NCBI GenBank assembly: GCA_033557465.1
Contig: CM066036.1
Coordinates: 588,711,574-588,775,573, forward strand
Direction of reading: 5' to 3'
DNA: 64,000 bases
Origin: Ichthyophis bannanicus
Taxonomy: Eukaryota; Chordata; Amphibia; Gymnophiona; Ichthyophiidae
Shown: positions 44,866 through 53,597 of the stretch, piece by piece
Numbering within the stretch: position 1 is the first letter of the stretch
Layout: each line of letters opens with the position of its first letter
The notes under the pieces: generated by a model
Database searches by the model: none
The model's input: the letters and a program-made list of their open reading frames with translations, nothing else
What the model was told of the DNA's origin: nothing
Made by a program: the position numbers and the translations under genes

Positions 44866-45684
44866 CCAGGTCTGGAGCCATGTATTAAAGCTGTTAATAC
44901 GATGCAGCCTTTTTGTCCCCTTACCAAGAACAGGCAGAACCTCTGAGAATGCAACAGTGTTAACAATGGGCTTGAGTTTCTCTCCAAGAGATTGGAAGTC
45001 CTTTTGGACTGTAGAGGCACTGTTTCTAGCCAGGTCATTTGTGCCCAAGTGGATAACAGCATCAAGTTTGGAATGTTCACTTTTTGCGCTAAGTACTTCA
45101 ACAACTTGGTTTGTATTCCTGCTGGCTGTCGAGCATGGTAGGCACATGACTATCTTCTCTCCTTTGAACTGTGTTCCCAAGTTGGTGCCTCTGATGATGG
45201 AATCTCCAAGTAGTAGTAGTTTTTTGTTTGGTGAGGTTTTCTTCATATTTGGTGCTTTAGCAGGAGATTGGGCATTGTCTGACTCATTTAAGTGCTCTTC
45301 AGTTTCTTTGGATTGAGCATCCTCATTAGCCAAGGCAGAGAATGCATTATGCAGGGATATCTCTTGATGTATAGGATGTCTCTGTGTTACAGGTCGCAAT
45401 CTTCCAGAACCCACTGTGATCCATTTGTTCCTGGGGTGTTTGATTCTTTGTGGGAGCGGTGGTGGACTTTGTTCAGTTTGTATCCTAGAAGAGGTGCGTT
45501 TCATTGCAGCCATTTCCTCCCTCAGTAGAGTCACTTCTTTATGCATGGCAGCTAGGCCTTTCCTTAGTAGAGTCAGTTCGTCATGCATGGCAGCTGACCT
45601 GAGGCACATATGACAAGCTCTTAGGCTCCAAATGATTCGTCTTGGAATGAAAGTACCGCAGTTATTGCACTGAATACACGACAT
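44833..45684 (-). CDS. CR1 ORF1: zinc finger, coiled coil, SGNH-type esterase
   Basis: 283 codons, one open frame. Residues 3-35 hold a CX2C...CX2C finger ('CIQCNNCG', 'CHMC'); 36-65 form a coiled coil ('ELTLLRKGLAAMHKEVTLLREEMAAMKR'-type heptads). After a Pro/Ser-rich linker, the esterase starts near residue 155 with 'LLLLGDSIIRGTNLG' (GDS nucleophile motif) and continues to 'VIHLGTNDLAR' (oxyanion/GxND motif) and 'FSEVLPVLGKG'. The DxxH end is separated by the duplicated junction downstream ('DYISLS' in 44830-44770). Esterase-like ORF1 is known in CR1; here all readable active-site motifs except the last are in one frame. Confidence 0.75.
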   Translation of the reverse strand: MSCIQCNNCGTFIPRRIIWSLRACHMCLRSAAMHDELTLLRKGLAAMHKEVTLLREEMAAMKRTSSRIQTEQSPPPLPQRIKHPRNKWITVGSGRLRPVTQRHPIHQEISLHNAFSALANEDAQSKETEEHLNESDNAQSPAKAPNMKKTSPNKKLLLLGDSIIRGTNLGTQFKGEKIVMCLPCSTASRNTNQVVEVLSAKSEHSKLDAVIHLGTNDLARNSASTVQKDFQSLGEKLKPIVNTVAFSEVLPVLGKGTKRLHRINSFNTWLQTWCKQGFRFIGD

Positions 45685-45886
45685 GTTAGTTAAGCAGTCC
45701 CAGAAGAGGAAGAAGAAGAAGAAAGGATGAAGAAGATGTGGACTTTTAACCCAAGTAAGAAAGGATAGATGGCACGTATGTGACCACTATAAAGGCAATG
45801 TAGCCCCTGGGGTGGGTGGGGTGAGGGGTAGGGTGGGCGGGAACCTGTGTCTCTGGCGAGTAGGCTGTTCCTGAACCGTGGGCACA

Positions 45887-45938
45887 CACTGATATCTGAT
45901 GTAAGTCTATCCAAGGAAAGCAGTCTAAATGCCCCCAA
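45887..45938 (+). repeat. Direct repeat flanking the minus-strand CR1, right copy
   Basis: 'cacacactgatatctgatgt..agtctatccaagg..gccccca'; see 41335-41385. Confidence 0.6.
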
Positions 45939-46457
45939 GCTAAAGCTATAATAGTAATTCCCCCAAAAATCAACAGTTCAAATTTATAGTTTTAAGCCAG
46001 CAGAGAAGATAGAAAGGTTTGTTCTTCTCTACTTGTAGTTTATCCCTCTGTACCACCACCACCATCAAGCCTTGGCCATGAAGTACTAGATGAGATACTG
46101 CCCCTCTGAGAGGTCAGTTTTACCTCAAACCAAACCACTCTGTGTTGCAGAGGTTGAGTGGAATGGCTCTGAGAACCTGGGGATGTTCTGAGGCTGTGGG
46201 AGGCACACAAGCCTTGAGTTATTGCAACATTTACTCTGTAAGTAATCTAACACCTTTCATTAAAATACTCTGAACAAGCATCAAAATTACATGAAACACA
46301 ATAAATCAACCTCACAGGAGGATAACAGGTAAATATACAACTACTGGAATAGACCACAAAGAAACCCCTTCAATATGGTCAAAGAAAAAAGCAATAGCAA
46401 TAATCTGGCATGTTACACCATCATACAGAAACAAATTATTTCATTGGAGCATAGTTA
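45939..46457. other. Sequence 3' of L1 ORF1, not assigned
   Basis: Downstream of the L1 ORF1 stop on the minus strand. Could be the ORF1-ORF2 spacer, but no ORF2 start or endonuclease is readable. Confidence 0.35.
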
Positions 46458-47173
46458 TTATGGTATGGCAGCCGATATGGGACTCACCCCTGCCTCACCA
46501 GGTTCCCTACCTAGTAAAAATTGCAATAGTTGTTGGGACTCAAAAAACATAAATTGTTTTGACCGAAAATTAACCACACATTTACAAGGATATCTTAACT
46601 TAAATTGCGCTCCCAAGGCGATTGTTCTCTGACGTAATGCCAGAAACGCTCTACGCCTTTTCTGGGTGTCTCTAGCCAAATCTGGAAAAACTAAAATTTT
46701 TGAGCCCATAAATTGAGATACCGACATTTTACGGAAATACAATTTATGTACAGTGTTCCTATCCGAATCAAAGGCGAAACTAACCAACAAAGGAGCCCTA
46801 CTGGTCACCACCTCTAAGGAACTCTCCAAAAAATCTGAAAGTTCCATCTGAGGAGGCACAGGCTCTACAACCTGATCCTGTTGCCCAACAACATCCAACA
46901 AAGAGATTGTCACATATTGAGCCCTTACCACCGGAGACAGTGAGTCAGCGGGCATCTGAAGAACATCAAGAAAATATTTCCGGATCAGGTCCAAAGGAGC
47001 CATCAGAGGAGACCGAGGAAAATTCAGTAATCTCAAGTTATTTCTTCGTAATTGATTATCCAAATATTCTATTTTCCTTGCCTGTATTAACCGGTCCTTC
47101 ACATTAACAACACCAATGGATTGCAAATCCTCAACCTTTATTTCAAGTTGTGAGACTCTAACCGCCTGAGCTG
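46458..47173 (-). pseudogene. L1 ORF1, C-terminal part (split by element B)
   Basis: Contains the end of the coiled coil, then 'IEYLDNQLRRNNLRLLNFP', the start of the RNA-recognition fold of L1 ORF1p, 'FLDVLQMP', and the C-terminal domain with 'RRAFLALRQRTIALGAQF'. The protein is an RNA-binding chaperone in L1 biology. Its reading frame joins that of 52970-53523 once element B and one 4-bp duplication are discounted, about 421 codons in all. The frame is open apart from one TGA in the other half. Confidence 0.85.
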
Positions 47174-48220
47174 TGTGACATAGCGAGTCCTTTTAGTCCA
47201 GGAGAAACTCCCAAAGATCAGCAAAAAAGTGCAGGGCTGCAACATAAACAACAGCACATGGCTGGTTGTCAGGGAAACCAAGCCCCAGAGAGAGAAACAG
47301 GCCCCTGCTATCAGTTCAGTTGAGAGTCACGGGGTAATTCTGAACACCTGCTGGGGGGTGGAGTCAGGCTTTACCCGAGGAAGCTGAATCATAAAGAGGG
47401 CCCAGTTAATGGAGAGGAGGGCAGAGCTGAGAGCAGAACAGAGAAGGAAGAGAGAGACGGAGACGAGGAAAGGTCAGAAGCTCGTAGTGAGAGATACAGC
47501 AGGAGCAGACCTGGTCAATGGAAGTCCTCTCTTGGTTCTGAACAGGAGAAAAGGCCAGGAAGGCCATTGAATTATACTCTGCACAAGTCAGGTTGGGAAC
47601 CGACAGCAATTTACAAACCTCAGAGAAAACCTGATATAGCCAGAGTAAAAGGTAAGCCCAAGGGCTTGAAGTACAATTACCACTGTGGGTTTATTGACCA
47701 GGAAAGTTGGGGCTACGGTACAGGGGACTATAATGAGAATGGTTATTTAGAGCTGTACCAAACCCCAGAGTTTATCCCAAGGCCTAGTGTGGGAGCGGGC
47801 GTGGCTCCAGGGAGAGCGGAGCAAACAATTTCTGCCTCAGAGGAGGAGGGCATGGAAATTGAGCCATCTTTTGTAAATAATTCGTCGGAAGCAATGGACT
47901 GTACGATTTCTATGGCAGAGGGAATAATATCTCTGTGTTAATGTTTGATGCTGAAGGAAGCTGCTTTATTTTGTCCTTTTGTCTGCCAAGAGTGCAAGAA
48001 TTTATGTTACCTTTTATCCTGGTGAAATCCACCCCGGGAGGGGAATGAATCCCTTTTTGCTTTACCAACTTGAGTCACACTACTCTTCATTGAGCTATCA
48101 AAGGAAATACATTTCCCTACATGCAGTTCTACAGGAAATAGTAAACCTCAGTTCAAGAAGAAAACTTAACCTCCTTAAGCCCTACCTACCTACGGGTACT
48201 GGCAAGGGGGAACATCACAA
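47174..48220 (+). repeat. 5' LTR of element B
   Basis: Starts TGTGACATAG, ends GGAACATCACA. Contains an open frame (47567-47941 in the track of this copy, with a 1-bp difference breaking the longer frame seen in the 3' LTR). Confidence 0.93.
47567..47941 (+). CDS. LTR-encoded reading frame, 5' LTR copy of element B
   Basis: 124 codons, ending 'AMDCTISMAEGIISLC'. Same protein end as 51978-52691. The frame is probably open further upstream; a 1-bp deletion near 47300 changes its 5' part. Confidence 0.4.
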   Translation: MNYTLHKSGWEPTAIYKPQRKPDIARVKGKPKGLKYNYHCGFIDQESWGYGTGDYNENGYLELYQTPEFIPRPSVGAGVAPGRAEQTISASEEEGMEIEPSFVNNSSEAMDCTISMAEGIISLC

Positions 48221-48568
48221 ATGGCGTAGTAGTACGGATTTTTACCCGGATTGAAGGACACCTGGAGGGACAAGAGCCCAGCAGTAGCAACTGGCGGATA
48301 TCCAGAGACAGGAGGTTCCGGCGCACGACTGTCTACCGGTCAGAAAAGGAGCTACTTTTCTCAGTGCCTGATTCTGCACTGAGCTCAGGTAATTGTAGCT
48401 GGGCATAAGTGCAGAGGGATAACTGGAGAAAAGGTAGTGCACAGCAGTAGTGCACAGGGTTGGAAAAAAAAAAAAAAAAGGGGAGAATTTGTTTTGTTTT
48501 GTTTTTGTGTTTTGGGCCACACTTGGGTCTTGTTTGTGTGTGTTTTCCCAGGTACCTGAGGAGCTGAA
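48221..48568 (+). other. Leader of element B
   Basis: 348 bp between LTR and gag, with an A-run at 48464-48479 and a GT-rich stretch at 48490-48545. Element A's leader is 354 bp with similar A/T runs. Confidence 0.6.
48223..48240 (+). promoter_or_regulatory. Putative primer-binding site of element B
   Basis: TGGCGTAGTAGTACGG two bases after the 5' LTR; the first nine bases match element A exactly. Confidence 0.65.
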
Positions 48569-50965
48569 ATGGAGCCACAGGAAATGCTAAGATGGATGTC
48601 TTTGCAGTGGGACAAACAGTTGGAGATGACTCGTCGAGTCCAGGACCAAGCCATGGCTGCCATTCAGGAACAGCAGAAGCCAATAAGGGAGCTCATGGAA
48701 CTGTTAGTAAAGCAGCAGCAAGAGCCAGCAAAGGACTTACCTGAGTATACCCGTGGGGTAGGACTACCTGGTAGAGATTTCTTTATGCTGGGACAGCTGT
48801 CCCCTACAGATAATGTTGACGATTATGTGGACGCCTTTGAACGTCTTGCAGAGGCCATAAAGCTGCCTAGGGAGCAGTGGGCCGTAAGGTTTGCCATGTC
48901 TCTATCCGGCCAAGCCTTGTCAGCCTATAAGTCGATGCCTGCTGCCTTAGCAACTGACTATGAGGCAATTAAAAGTGTTGTGAGGGATAGGCTCGGGCTG
49001 ACCCCTTCATTCTATAGGCGCCAATTTAGGGAGGCCAAGTTGAGGCCCGGAGAAACCCCTAAAGCCCTATACTATAGGATGAAAGGTTTAGCCTGGAAGT
49101 GGGTAAAACCAGAGCAGAGAACTGTGGAATCCATAATGGATGAGCTGATACTGGAACAGTATTTAGAAGCTGTTCCAGCAGAAATAAAAACCTTCCTCAT
49201 GTTACAAGATTGTAAGACCTCAGAGGAAGCGGCTAGCATGACGGAGCGATATTTTGAGGCTGAGTTTGCCAAAGCCCCAAAATTAAGCATTCCGGGTGCA
49301 GCAAAGGTTGGTGATAGAGTCAGAAATGTAAAGAGTAAACTGCCTTATGAAAATGTATGTGTTTCCAATATGAGAGGAAAATGTTTTAAATGCGGGAACT
49401 CTGGTCATTTTCAAAGGGACTGTGATTCTCGTAAAGCATTGATGGCTGGTATAGAGAAGAAAGCCCAGTCAGGGTTCTTACTCCCGGTGCAGGTGGAGGG
49501 TATAGAGGCCCAAGCCCTGCTTGACTCTGGTGCTGACCAGAGCATGGTCTCCCGACAGCTCTGGGAGGCCATACAATCTCAGTCAGCACCAGGTCAAGCC
49601 GTAGGGCGAGTAAAGATAAGATGTATACATGGGGCGTCGTACCATTACCCCTTATATGAAATGGGTATAAGAGGGTTGGGAACAGAGGGGAAGATATTGA
49701 TGGCGGTGGTCCCCCGCCTTCCACAGAGCGTCGTCCTGGGCAGGGATTGGCCGCCCTTTAGCCAAGGGCTCGAGGAAGGTCTTGCTACAGACCCGAATAT
49801 AACACCCGGCTCCTGTACAGCCACCCCTGTGGAAGTAGAAAGGAAGTCCCAGGATATGCCTAGATTAGAGGCCATCGCGACCAAAGTCCCAAGTCCCCTA
49901 TTAGGTAAACCAGGTAAAAGTAGCCCACAGCACTCACTAAGGGAAAAGAATGTAACTACAGAGAAACCAAGATTCATACTCCAGTATTGTAAGGTTTTAG
50001 CTCAGGCCAGGGGTCCGCAGCGAGCTTCAGAAGCCGCTGCTGGATACGACTTTTTTAGTGCTGAGGATAGGGTAATACCCAAGGGAGGGAAGGCCCTAAT
50101 AAGCACAGGGGTTAAGGTCCAAGTCCCGCCCGGATGCTATGGGAGGATAGCACCCAGGTCAGGCCTAGCAGCCAAATATTTTATAGATATTGGGGCTGGG
50201 GTAATTGACCCCGATTATCGGGGAGAAGTGAAAGTATTAATGTTCAACTTCGGTCAAGAAGAGTTCCAGGTGAAGTCAGGTGACAGAGTTGCTCAAATGA
50301 TATGTGAGCGTGTAGGCTTCCCCGAGGTGGTAGAAGTAGCCTCCTTAGCACCCACAGAGAGAGGTGACAAAGGATTCGGGTCTACCGGAGTGGGGGAGTT
50401 CAAGGGGTTGACCGCTGTCACCGAGGAACAAAAGGAGGATGATTTTGGTCCGCAGCCTGCGGATTGGAGAGAAACTCTAGGGCCACGTATAGGGACAGAA
50501 TTGTCGGTACAACAGCAGCAGGAACTCAGAAGGGTATTAGATAGGTTTTCGGATGTCCTGACGACGCTCCCAGGGGAAACTAAGATCGTTGCCCATGAAA
50601 TTATTACGGTACCAGGAAGAATAATTAGGCAGCGTCCCTATAGGCTACCGGAAGCAAGAAAAAAAGAAATGATAGAACAGGTAAGGGACATGCTCAAAAT
50701 GGGCATTATAGAAGAGTCCAGAAGCCCCTGGTCAAGCCCTATTGTATTGGTGCCCAAACCAGATGGAAGCCTTCGCTTCTGCATAGATTTTAGACAGATA
50801 AATAACATTTCTGAGTTCGATGCCTACCCCATGCCTCGAATCGAGGATTTATTAGATAAACTAGGCCAGGCCAAGTATTTGACCACGTTGGACCTAACAA
50901 AAGGTTACTGGCAAATACCGCTCACCCAGGCCTCCAACCTAAGACAGCCTTTACTACCCCGATAG
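48569..50965 (+). CDS. Gag-protease-dUTPase-RT polyprotein of element B (frame lost in RT)
   Basis: 798 codons. Residues 1-60: Gln-rich helices. 80-232: SCAN-like capsid region ('DNVDDYVDAFERLAEAI' to 'EEAASMTERYFEAE'). 272-285: zinc knuckle 'CFKCGNSGHFQRDC'. 300-395: retropepsin with 'LLDSGADQS' (317-325) and 'VVLGRDW'. 488-608: dUTPase. 655-786: RT fingers and palm start ('RQRPYRLPEAR', 'VPKPDGSLRFCIDFR', 'LDLTKGYWQI'). A 1-base loss near 50940 ends the frame at 50965 while RT continues in another frame. Gag, protease and dUTPase are in one frame with no stop between them, so they would be made as one polyprotein. Confidence 0.9.
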   Translation: MEPQEMLRWMSLQWDKQLEMTRRVQDQAMAAIQEQQKPIRELMELLVKQQQEPAKDLPEYTRGVGLPGRDFFMLGQLSPTDNVDDYVDAFERLAEAIKLPREQWAVRFAMSLSGQALSAYKSMPAALATDYEAIKSVVRDRLGLTPSFYRRQFREAKLRPGETPKALYYRMKGLAWKWVKPEQRTVESIMDELILEQYLEAVPAEIKTFLMLQDCKTSEEAASMTERYFEAEFAKAPKLSIPGAAKVGDRVRNVKSKLPYENVCVSNMRGKCFKCGNSGHFQRDCDSRKALMAGIEKKAQSGFLLPVQVEGIEAQALLDSGADQSMVSRQLWEAIQSQSAPGQAVGRVKIRCIHGASYHYPLYEMGIRGLGTEGKILMAVVPRLPQSVVLGRDWPPFSQGLEEGLATDPNITPGSCTATPVEVERKSQDMPRLEAIATKVPSPLLGKPGKSSPQHSLREKNVTTEKPRFILQYCKVLAQARGPQRASEAAAGYDFFSAEDRVIPKGGKALISTGVKVQVPPGCYGRIAPRSGLAAKYFIDIGAGVIDPDYRGEVKVLMFNFGQEEFQVKSGDRVAQMICERVGFPEVVEVASLAPTERGDKGFGSTGVGEFKGLTAVTEEQKEDDFGPQPADWRETLGPRIGTELSVQQQQELRRVLDRFSDVLTTLPGETKIVAHEIITVPGRIIRQRPYRLPEARKKEMIEQVRDMLKMGIIEESRSPWSSPIVLVPKPDGSLRFCIDFRQINNISEFDAYPMPRIEDLLDKLGQAKYLTTLDLTKGYWQIPLTQASNLRQPLLPR
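49955..50392 (+). CDS. dUTPase domain within element B polyprotein
   Basis: All five motifs of trimeric dUTPases are present in order (residues of the polyprotein): 1 'AGYDFFSA' (491-498), 2 'PRSGLAAK' (529-536), 3 'GVIDPDYRGEVKV' (544-556, with the catalytic Asp and the uracil-discriminating Tyr), 4 'GDRVAQMI' (571-578), 5 'GDKGFGSTG' (599-607). The enzyme splits dUTP into dUMP and pyrophosphate and keeps uracil out of cDNA. dUTPases are known in some retroviruses and some ERV groups. Here it sits between protease and RT, in the slot where GmrI-like elements carry integrase. Confidence 0.9.
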
Positions 50966-50985
50966 GGTTATTTCAGTTTAGGCGC

Positions 50986-51417
50986 ATGCCTTTCGGACTC
51001 CACGGGGCAGCGGCCACATGTCAAAGGTTAGTAGATCAAATCTTGCGGCCCCACCATGAGTACGCCTGGGCGTATATGGACGACATTGTCATCCACAGTA
51101 CCACATGGGCTCAGCACTTGCCCAGAGTAGAGGCAGTCTTGAGTGCCCTGAGGAAAGCGGGTCTCACTATAAATCCCGGGAAGTGTCTGTTCGCCGGTAC
51201 AAAAGTAAAATACTTAGGCCACATGGTGGGAGGAGGGGTGGTGGAGCCCTTAGCCAGCAAGGTTGAAAGTGTGAAGAACTTTCCACGCCCTCTGAATAAA
51301 AGGCAAATGCGGGGATTCTTAGGCCTGGTAGGGTACTACCGCCGATTCATTCCGCGATTTGCGGAGGAGAGTGCTCCGCTCACGGAAATGCTTCGGAAGA
51401 ATGCCCCGAATACTTAG
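50986..51417 (+). pseudogene. Reverse transcriptase of element B, continued
   Basis: 144-codon frame with 'MPFGLHGAAATCQRLVDQIL', the catalytic 'AYMDDIVIHS' (near 51075-51105), 'GLTINPGKCLFAGTKVKYLGHMV' and the thumb 'MRGFLGLVGYYRRFIPRFA'. It directly continues the RT of 48569-50965 in another frame. A second shift near 51400 leads into RNase H. Confidence 0.9.
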
Positions 51418-51890
51418 GTGGACACCAGAGGCTGAAAGCGTGTTCATGACTTTGAAAGATAGGCTATGTACGGCTCCGGTCCTGAGAGGGGTTAATTTCA
51501 ATTTACCATTCCTCGTGCAAACGGATGCCTCCGAGACGGGGTTAGGGGCAGTTATGTCCCAGATATTTGAAGGTGTTGAACACCCGGTAACATATTTAAG
51601 CAGGAAGTTGTCCAGAGCCGAACAAAGATATTCCACGGTGGAGCGCGAGTGTCTCGCAATTAAGTGGGCGATAAAGTCTTTGCGATTTTATCTTACAGGC
51701 CGTAAATTCTATCTCATTACAGACCATGCGCCACTGAAGTGGCTACAGCAAATGAGAAACAGTAATGCCAGGCTCACCAGGTGGCATTTAGCCTTGCAGG
51801 CGTATGATTTCGTAGTACAGCACCGGGCGGGTAAGTTGCATAGTAATGCCGATGCTCTTTCCCGGATTACGTGCTGTCCGTCACAGGTTC
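51405..51890 (+). pseudogene. RNase H of element B
   Basis: Frame 51359-52087: 'FLVQTDASETGLGAV' (first Asp), 'STVERECLAIKWAI' (Glu), 'YLITDHAPLKWL' (Asp), and 'HSNADALSRI' (final Asp), the full Ty3/Gypsy RNase H set. The tail runs through the polypurine tract into the LTR. No integrase zinc finger follows, unlike ordinary Ty3/Gypsy order. Confidence 0.9.
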
Positions 51891-51910
51891 CAGCAGCCCG
51901 TAATATTTTA

Positions 51911-51922
51911 AGTGGGGGGATC
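51911..51922 (+). promoter_or_regulatory. Polypurine tract of element B
   Basis: AGTGGGGGGATC directly before the 3' LTR. Confidence 0.75.
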
Positions 51923-52969
51923 TGTGACATAGCGAGTCCTTTTAGTCCAGGAGAAACTCCCAAAGATCAGCAAAAAAGTGCAGGGCTGCAACATAAACAA
52001 CAGCACATGGCTGGTTGTCAGGGAAACCAAGCCCCAGAGAGAGGAAACATGCCCCTGCTATCAGTTCAGCAGAGAGTCACGGGGTAATTCTGAACACCTG
52101 CTGGGGGGTGGAGTCAGGCTTTACCCGAGGAAGCTGAATCATAAAGAGGGCCCAGTTAATGGAGAGGAGGGCAGAGCTGAGAGCAGAACAGAGAAGGAAG
52201 AGAGAGATGGAGACGAGGAAAGGTCAGAAGCTCGTAGTGAGAGATACAGCAGGAGCAGACCTGGTCAATGGAAGTCCTCTCTTGGTTCTGAACAGGAGAA
52301 AAGGCCAGGAAGGCCATTGAATTATACTCTGCACAAGTCAGATTGGGAACCGACAGCAATTTACAAACCTCAGAGAAAACCTGATACAGCCAGAGTAAAA
52401 GGTAAGCCCAAGGGCTTGAAGTACAATAACCACTGTGGGTTTATTGACCAGGAAAGTTGGGGCTACGGTACAGGGGACTATAATGAGAATGGTTATTTAG
52501 AGCTGTACCAAACCCCAGAGTTTATCCCAAGGCCTAGCGTGGGAGCGGGCGTGGCTCCAGGGAGAGCGGAGCAAACAATTTCTGCCTCAGAGGAGGAGGG
52601 CATGGAAATTGAGCCATCTTTTGTAAATAATTCGTCGGAAGCAATGGACTGTACGATTTCTATGGCAGAGGGAATAATATCTCTGTGTTAATGTTTGATG
52701 CTGAAGGAAGCTGCTTTATTTTGTCCTTTTGTCTGCCAAGAGTGCAAGAATTTATGTTACCTTTTATCCTGGTGAAATCCACCCCGGGAGGGGAATAAAT
52801 CCCTTTTTGCTTTACCAACTTGAGTCACACTACTCTTCATTGAGCTATCAAAGGAAATACATTTCCCTACATGCAGTTCTACAGGAAATAGTAAACCTCA
52901 GTTCAAGAAGAAAACTTAACCTCCTTAAGCCCTACCTACCTACGGGTACTGGCAAGGGGGAACATCACA
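51923..52969 (+). repeat. 3' LTR of element B
   Basis: 1047 bp, same ends as the 5' LTR. The RNase H frame runs about 55 codons into it. Confidence 0.93.
51978..52691 (+). CDS. LTR-encoded reading frame, 3' LTR copy of element B
   Basis: 237 codons wholly inside the LTR. The first half is strongly charged, with Arg/Glu-rich runs ('ESRTEKEERDGDEERSEARS'); the middle is basic with aromatic residues; the end is acidic ('SEEEGMEIEP') and closes with 'MDCTIS'. No signal peptide, membrane span or known domain. Element A's LTR frame shows the same layout and end motif, which argues for a shared accessory protein. Function unknown. Confidence 0.45.
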   Translation: MQGCNINNSTWLVVRETKPQREETCPCYQFSRESRGNSEHLLGGGVRLYPRKLNHKEGPVNGEEGRAESRTEKEERDGDEERSEARSERYSRSRPGQWKSSLGSEQEKRPGRPLNYTLHKSDWEPTAIYKPQRKPDTARVKGKPKGLKYNNHCGFIDQESWGYGTGDYNENGYLELYQTPEFIPRPSVGAGVAPGRAEQTISASEEEGMEIEPSFVNNSSEAMDCTISMAEGIISLC

Positions 52970-53523
52970 GCTGCCACCTCTGAAGCCATTGAAGAGCACT
53001 GATCCTTACAATCTGATATCTCTTGTGTAACAGCCCCCACAAAAGGAAGAAGGGACTGCTGGAGGGCAGAGATAGCTTCCCACAAGCTATCTAATGTTAC
53101 AAGCGGAGGTTTCATCACACACCCAGGAAGTCTAATCGCCGGAACGCCGGGGGAGCTCCTCACAATCTGCTCCACTCCAGAGCTGCTATTGGAGGGAGGC
53201 ATTCACACTCGACCTCCAGCAGCAAATACCACCATCTGGATCTTCGTGGGAGCACCCTCCACAGCCGCGATGACCTCCCGAACCGGAGACTCGACGCTCT
53301 GCTGCCCCTCCCCAAAGCGTCTTCCTGGCTGAGGTGGGAATGCTTGAACGGGGCTAAGAGAAACCCCTTCCATGCTCAGATCTGCACTCCCACTCTGCGG
53401 ATCTCTCAAAGCCATACGATCCGAGGAGGTACAAAAACCGGCAATTGAAGACTGCACCAACCGATCCGCCGGAGAGGAGGTACCGGAGGGTTTTTGGGCA
53501 TTCTGTTTCCTCTTCTTCCCCAT
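52970..53523 (-). pseudogene. L1 ORF1, N-terminal part (split by element B)
   Basis: Starts at the ATG at 53523 ('MGKKRKQNAQK'), basic and Ser/Pro-rich, then after an in-frame TGA (53205-53203, probable CpG decay) continues to the coiled-coil start 'LWEAISALQQSLLPFV' and 'DCKDQCSSMASEVAA', where element B is inserted. Same frame as 47173-46458. Confidence 0.8.
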
Positions 53524-53597
53524 TAGTAGTAAGTGCAGGAGCCAGCTCAGAACCAACTTCCCCGGCGTTCTACTCCACCGCTGCCATCTTGGACCTG

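Larger units (their letters stand above)
41386..45886 (-). mobile_element. Nearly full-length CR1-clade LINE
   Basis: Read on minus: 5' region, ORF1 (45684-44833), a 350-bp tandem duplication at the ORF1-ORF2 junction, endonuclease (44206-43280), RT (43202-41455) and a short 3' part. It is the most complete LINE here but has frameshifts and stops, so it is inactive. A ~55-bp direct repeat lies at both ends. Confidence 0.85.
47174..52969 (+). mobile_element. Ty3/Gypsy LTR retrotransposon, SCAN-type Gag (element B): gag-protease-dUTPase-RT-RNase H, no integrase
   Basis: 5796 bp with two 1047-bp LTRs, flanked by the 4-bp duplication GCTG (47170-47173 and 52970-52973). LTRs differ by about 9 substitutions and two 1-bp indels. 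Interior order: primer site, 348-bp leader, gag, protease, dUTPase, RT, RNase H, polypurine tract. There is no integrase anywhere: it is not between protease and RT (GmrI-like position) nor after RNase H (usual position). Two frameshifts break the RT-RNase H part. The insertion must have used integrase from another element or from an ancestor. Confidence 0.92.
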
